Shown piece by piece: positions 60,383-64,000 of a DNA stretch of 64,000 bases. The stretch comes from Megalonaias nervosa. Its lineage: Eukaryota; Mollusca; Bivalvia; Unionida; Unionidae. The notes beneath the pieces were generated by a model that was not told the DNA's origin, did not search any database, and saw only the letters and a list, made by a program, of their open reading frames with translations. Each line of letters begins with the position of its first letter. Position 1 is the stretch's first letter. Both the position numbers and the translations under genes were made by a program. The stretch covers positions 1 to 64,000 of the forward strand of contig JAECUM010029090.1 in NCBI GenBank assembly GCA_016617855.1. Direction: 5' to 3'.

Positions 60383-60775
60383 AAATACTTCTTATGATGT
60401 CTACTTGGTCCAGAATGAAAATGGTGCCAATAAAGCTGCCACATTGGACTTCCTGAAAATCTTTGTTTTCATTTCTCCTGAATGGATTTTCATATCAGCG
60501 TGTGGTTTTCACCAACAGACTTTTTATGATGTCTAGTTGGTCATAAATGCAAATGGTGCCAACCTGATGCCCAATCTGAACACAATGGCAGTCATCATGA
60601 AAATCTTGTTATTGTTACTCCACCAGAACAGATGGTCATATAGACATGGGATTTTCATCCTAAGTCTTCAAATGATGTCTGATTTGGCCTGAATGAAAAT
60701 GGTGCCAATCATGCATCCAATATAGCTGCCACAGTATCTGATTTGAGATATATAGCTGTGGAATGTCAAAGATGG
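59481..60775. repeat. degenerate array, about 140 bp, split by a SINE
   Basis: Recurring blocks: CTGAATGGAAGGTCATAT, GACATGGG.TTTTCACC, GACTTCTTATGATGTCTAGT, TGGTCATAAATGAAAATG, GTGCCAATCTGA, CCAATATGGC, CCATGGCAGCCATCTTGAAA. About six copies. Confidence 0.8.
59985..60380 (+). mobile_element. SINE family A with long CA tail
   Basis: Head TAGCCTAAGTGGTTAGAGC, B box GATTTGAAACCC, core and 3' part as in the other copies, then (CA)n from about 60292 to 60380. Inserted into the 140-bp array; the array text resumes as ACTTAAATACTTCTTATGAT after the tail. Confidence 0.87.
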
Positions 60776-61320
60776 TTTCAAAACTAAGCAGTTAAAAAAA
60801 GAAATGTCTTCTTTGGAGTTACTGGAAATTCTTTTGAGACAGTTGAGTATCAGTCCCTTTCGATGCTTAAGAAGGAAAATAAAAAAATTACAATGGTAAG
60901 ATAAAATATGCTGTAATCAATGATGAAATTCCTATACCTTGGGTTCCTTTTTGCAGAATCATTGAAAACAGCAAAAAAAAGATCTAGTATATCTGCAAGA
61001 TCTTTCAAAAGAAAAATCAGGCATGAGCGCCACCTGGGGTGCAGTTCATGACAAGGCTGCATTTGTTTTATAAAGACAGGCATACCCCAGATTATAAACA
61101 TTTTTTTTTTAAACCATGGACAGCCACTTTTCATATGCCTGCCATAATGATCTGGTGCTTTAGTTGTCCACCATACCATACTTTGTAGATAACTTGCAGT
61201 TGGAGTAAGGAAGAATCATTTCGATTTTGGGCTCAAAAACACAAAGGTCAAGGTTACTGTGACTGGTTTTGAAACAGTTACATGACTGCTCTACAGTTCA
61301 ATTAGCCAAACCTTGCAGAT

Positions 61321-61562
61321 GGGGGGTTCCAAATGGCCGAGTGGTCTAAAGCGCTCACTGTTATGGATCACTGCCATCTCACCTCTGCGTGGGTTTGAGT
61401 CTTAGGCTTGACCAATGTGGGTATGTGAGAAAGCTTGCCAGTAGCTTCTCGTGGGTCGGTGGTTCTTTCTGGGGTTCCTCCACCATTTATACTGGCTACC
61501 ATGTATAGCCTATCTTGTGCTGAAGAATGTCGTTAAACCCTACAACAACAAAAACAACAACC
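61321..61562 (+). mobile_element. SINE family B
   Basis: Head CAAATGGCCGAGTGGTCTAA, GGGTTTGAGTCT, body and ACAACAAAAACAACAA tail. The A box is close to that of Ser/Leu tRNAs. Confidence 0.87.
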
Positions 61563-61708
61563 TTGCAGATGACTTCCTTGAATGGTAACGAAGGACCCGG
61601 TCAAATTTCAGGCTTAGAAGGTCGTGGTCACTCTGACTGGAGAAAGAAAAATTGTTTACACACAGTATCTTCAGTTCTGCATCATTGGTGTTTACTATAC
61701 TTTGTGGA

Positions 61709-61962
61709 GGGGCCCCAAATGGCTGTGTGGTCTAAAGAGCTCACCATTCTGGATCACTGCCATCTCACCTCTGTCTGCATGGGTTTGAGTCTTAGGCTCG
61801 GCTAACGTGGGTAAGTGAGAAAACTTGCCAGTAGCTTCTCGTGGGTCGGTGGTTTTTCCCAGGATTTTCCTGGGTTCTTCCTCCACCAGTTACACTGGCC
61901 GCCATGTATAGCCTATCTTGTGCTGAAAATGTTGTTAAACCCTACAGCAACAACAACAACAT
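61709..61962 (+). mobile_element. SINE family B
   Basis: Second copy in the same array, about 150 bp after the first: GGCCCCAAATGGCTGTGTGG ... GGGTTTGAGTCT ... CCGCCATGTATAGCCTATCT, tail of CAACAACAACAAC. Confidence 0.87.
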
Positions 61963-62710
61963 ACTTGGTGGATGTTTTCACTGGTGTAAGGAAGAATTCT
62001 GTTGATTTCGAAGTCAAATGGTCAAAGGTCATTGTCACTGACTGATAGAAGAAAAATGGTTTCAGCACATTTACACTAGTTCTGTATGACATATCTAAAT
62101 CAAACTTTGTGGATGGCTTGTACTTAGGTAAGGAAGAAGGTTATTAAGTTTCAGATTAAAATGTCAAAAGTCATGGTTATTGAAGAAGAAAAAAAGGTGT
62201 CCACTCAGTAACATTAGTTCTTCACAGACCCACTTCAAACTTTGTGAATGGTATGCTCTTAGCATAAAGAAGAAGCCTGTTAATTTTGGCATCTAAAACT
62301 CTAAGGGTCACTGCACAAAAGAAAACAAGTTCTTCACCATCTATAGTCACCTAAGTTTATGGATGACGTGCACTTGGGTAATGAAGAACCCTTGGTTGAA
62401 AGCCCAAAGGTTCATGTCACCATGACTAAAAGAAGAAAAATGGTTTCTGTACAATAAGTCAAGCTCTCCACCATCTAAATTTACCAAAATTTGTGGATGG
62501 CTTGCACTTAGTGTAAGGAAGAAGCCTATCTGTTTTGGTGTCAGAAGGTCAAGGTTATTGTAACTGAAAGAGGACATATGGTTTCTGCACAATAACATTA
62601 GTCCTACATCACTGACCTTGACCAAGCTTTGTGGATAGCTTACAGATGAGGTAAGAAAGAATCTATTGATGTTCAGGTTAAAGGTCATGGCAACTGATGA
62701 ATGAAGAAAT

Positions 62711-62913
62711 CTGAGGTTTCTGCACATATTTATAATGTGCTGTTTTTAATACTTGTGTGTACTAATTTTTGTTTCTTCATGTAATTCTCAAATAAATTTG
62801 CATTTGCTTTAAATGTACATATAATAACTAGAAAAGATGGAAGTTTGCATGGAATCTGAGCAGGTCTTGTTTAAAATAGTTTCTTTAGTGGTAACCTTTT
62901 TATTTTATTTCAG
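62711..62913. other. RIC1 intron 9, end
   Basis: Unique AT-rich sequence before the candidate exon. Confidence 0.4.
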
Positions 62914-62963
62914 ATCAGAAACAAAATTTATAAAGAAATCTCACTATGAATTTACTGTTATAT
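62914..62963 (+). CDS. RIC1: possible RIC1 exon 10 (weak)
   Basis: A good acceptor (TTATTTTATTTCAG) is followed in the required phase (one base) by SETKFIKKSHYEF. After ...GGDY + R this gives YRSETK, compared with YRSDGTK in vertebrates, but the similarity stops there. The donor would be GTAGGA at 62964 and is not certain. The true next exon may lie beyond the window. Confidence 0.25.
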
Positions 62964-63039
62964 GTAGGATGCATACTTTTGTACGATTTCATTGTTGTTA
63001 CAAATTTGAAATCTTAATGAACAAAAATCCATCATAAAG

Positions 63040-63785
63040 ACAGTAAATCCCACTGCCTAATTAGATGTACACCCAAAGAGTTGAAATTCTAATGAACAGT
63101 AAAACCCACTGCCCCATTAGATGTACACCCAAAGAGTTGAAGTCCTAATGAACAGTATAACCCATTGCCCCATTAGATGTACACCCAAAGAGTTGAAGTC
63201 CTAATGAACAGTAAAACCCACTGCCCCATTAGATGTACACCCAAAGAGTTGAAGTCCGAATGAACAGTAAAACCCACTGCCCCATTAGATGTACACCCAA
63301 AGAATTGAAGTCCTAATGAACAGTAAAACCCATTGCCCCATTAGATGTACACCCAAGATTTGAAGTCCAAATGAACAGTAAAACCCATTGCCCCATTAGA
63401 TGTACACCCACAGATTTGAAGTCCTAATGAACAGTAAAACCCATTGTCCCATTAGATGTACATCCGAAGATTTGAAGTCCTAATGAACAGTAAAACCCAC
63501 TGCCCCATTAGATGTACACCCACAGATTTGAAGTCCTAATGAACAGTAAAACCCATTGCCCCATTAGATGTACACCCAAGATTTGAGGTCTAATGAACAG
63601 TAAAACCCACTGCCCCATTAGATGTACACCCACAGATTTGAAGTCCTAATGAACAGTAAAATCCACTGCCCCATTAGATGTACACCCACAGATTTGAAGT
63701 CCTAATGAACTACAATAATTCCACTGCCTCATTAGATGTACACCCAAAGATTTAAGTCCTAATGAACAATAATCCAAAATAATAA
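63040..63785. repeat. 56-bp minisatellite, about 13 copies
   Basis: Unit ATTAGATGTACACCCAAAGA, GTTGAAGTCCTAATGAACAG, TAAAACCCACTGCCCC; variants carry CACAGATTTGAAG. Copies are 90 percent identical or better by eye. Confidence 0.96.
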
Positions 63786-64000
63786 CAACTGTAGAACCAA
63801 CTTCCCCATCAGAAGTATAGTACACCCACAAATTTGAAGATGTCATTTTCTAAGTTGTCATTTTCTGCAAAACAAAAATTTTATGGCCTAGAAAATGATT
63901 TCATGGTAGTAACATTCCAATCTCCCTTGACTTCCCATCAGTAGGCATCCTTTTGACTTGGTATATCCAGACTGTGCCACGTGTCTCAGCTTGCATTGTT
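63786..64000. other. right edge, nothing recognised
   Basis: No exon that continues RIC1 could be fixed here. Confidence 0.4.

Larger units (their letters stand above)
61180..62710. repeat. degenerate array of the GGATGGCTTGCACTT family
   Basis: Same block order as 27.15-28.8 kb, about eight copies at a spacing near 135-140 bp, with two family B SINEs inserted in its left half. Confidence 0.82.

Overview
The window is AT-rich, intron-rich animal DNA. tRNA-headed SINEs with a conserved core and CA tail, plus many long minisatellites, suggest a lophotrochozoan, most likely a mollusc such as a bivalve. That placement is inference; no species is claimed.

Two protein-coding genes are supported, arranged head to head. 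On the minus strand, two exons (5268-5481 and 6252-6365) encode the N-terminal half of a Tctex-type dynein light chain most like DYNLT5/TCTEX1D1; the rest lies left of the window. On the plus strand, a RIC1 orthologue starts with ATG at 13502 and is followed through nine phase-compatible exons to 55135. These give 349 codons of the N-terminal beta-propeller region. A weak tenth exon is at 62914, and the gene runs off the right edge. RIC1 works with RGP1 as the exchange factor for RAB6 at the Golgi. The visible part of the gene covers over 41 kb, of which about 1 kb is coding.

Mobile elements fill much of the rest. There is a decayed, 5'-truncated CR1/L2-like LINE (155-2769) with its ATT tail, and a full-length but broken piggyBac element with TTAA duplications (56776-59194). 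A non-autonomous TTAA element (42095-42895) and two hAT-like MITEs with 8-bp duplications are also present. A MULE-like palindromic element sits inside a SINE with a 9-bp duplication. A foldback element carries tandem GCTGATTCGGACC units in its arms. Three solo LTRs of one family each keep a 4-bp duplication. Around the RIC1 first exon lies a cluster of long-inverted-repeat elements with TAGACC/TAGTCC ends; two of them lie side by side, separated and flanked by the same ACTATGAT target sequence.

Minisatellites are the other main component. The two long RIC1 introns and most of the others each hold one or more arrays with their own unit (22, 28, 30, 32, 41, 44, 46, 51 or 56 bp), along with degenerate arrays of about 140 bp that recur in introns 1, 2 and 9. 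Several mobile elements landed inside these arrays, so the order of events can be read. No bacterial-type operon, CRISPR array, rRNA or functional tRNA gene was seen.
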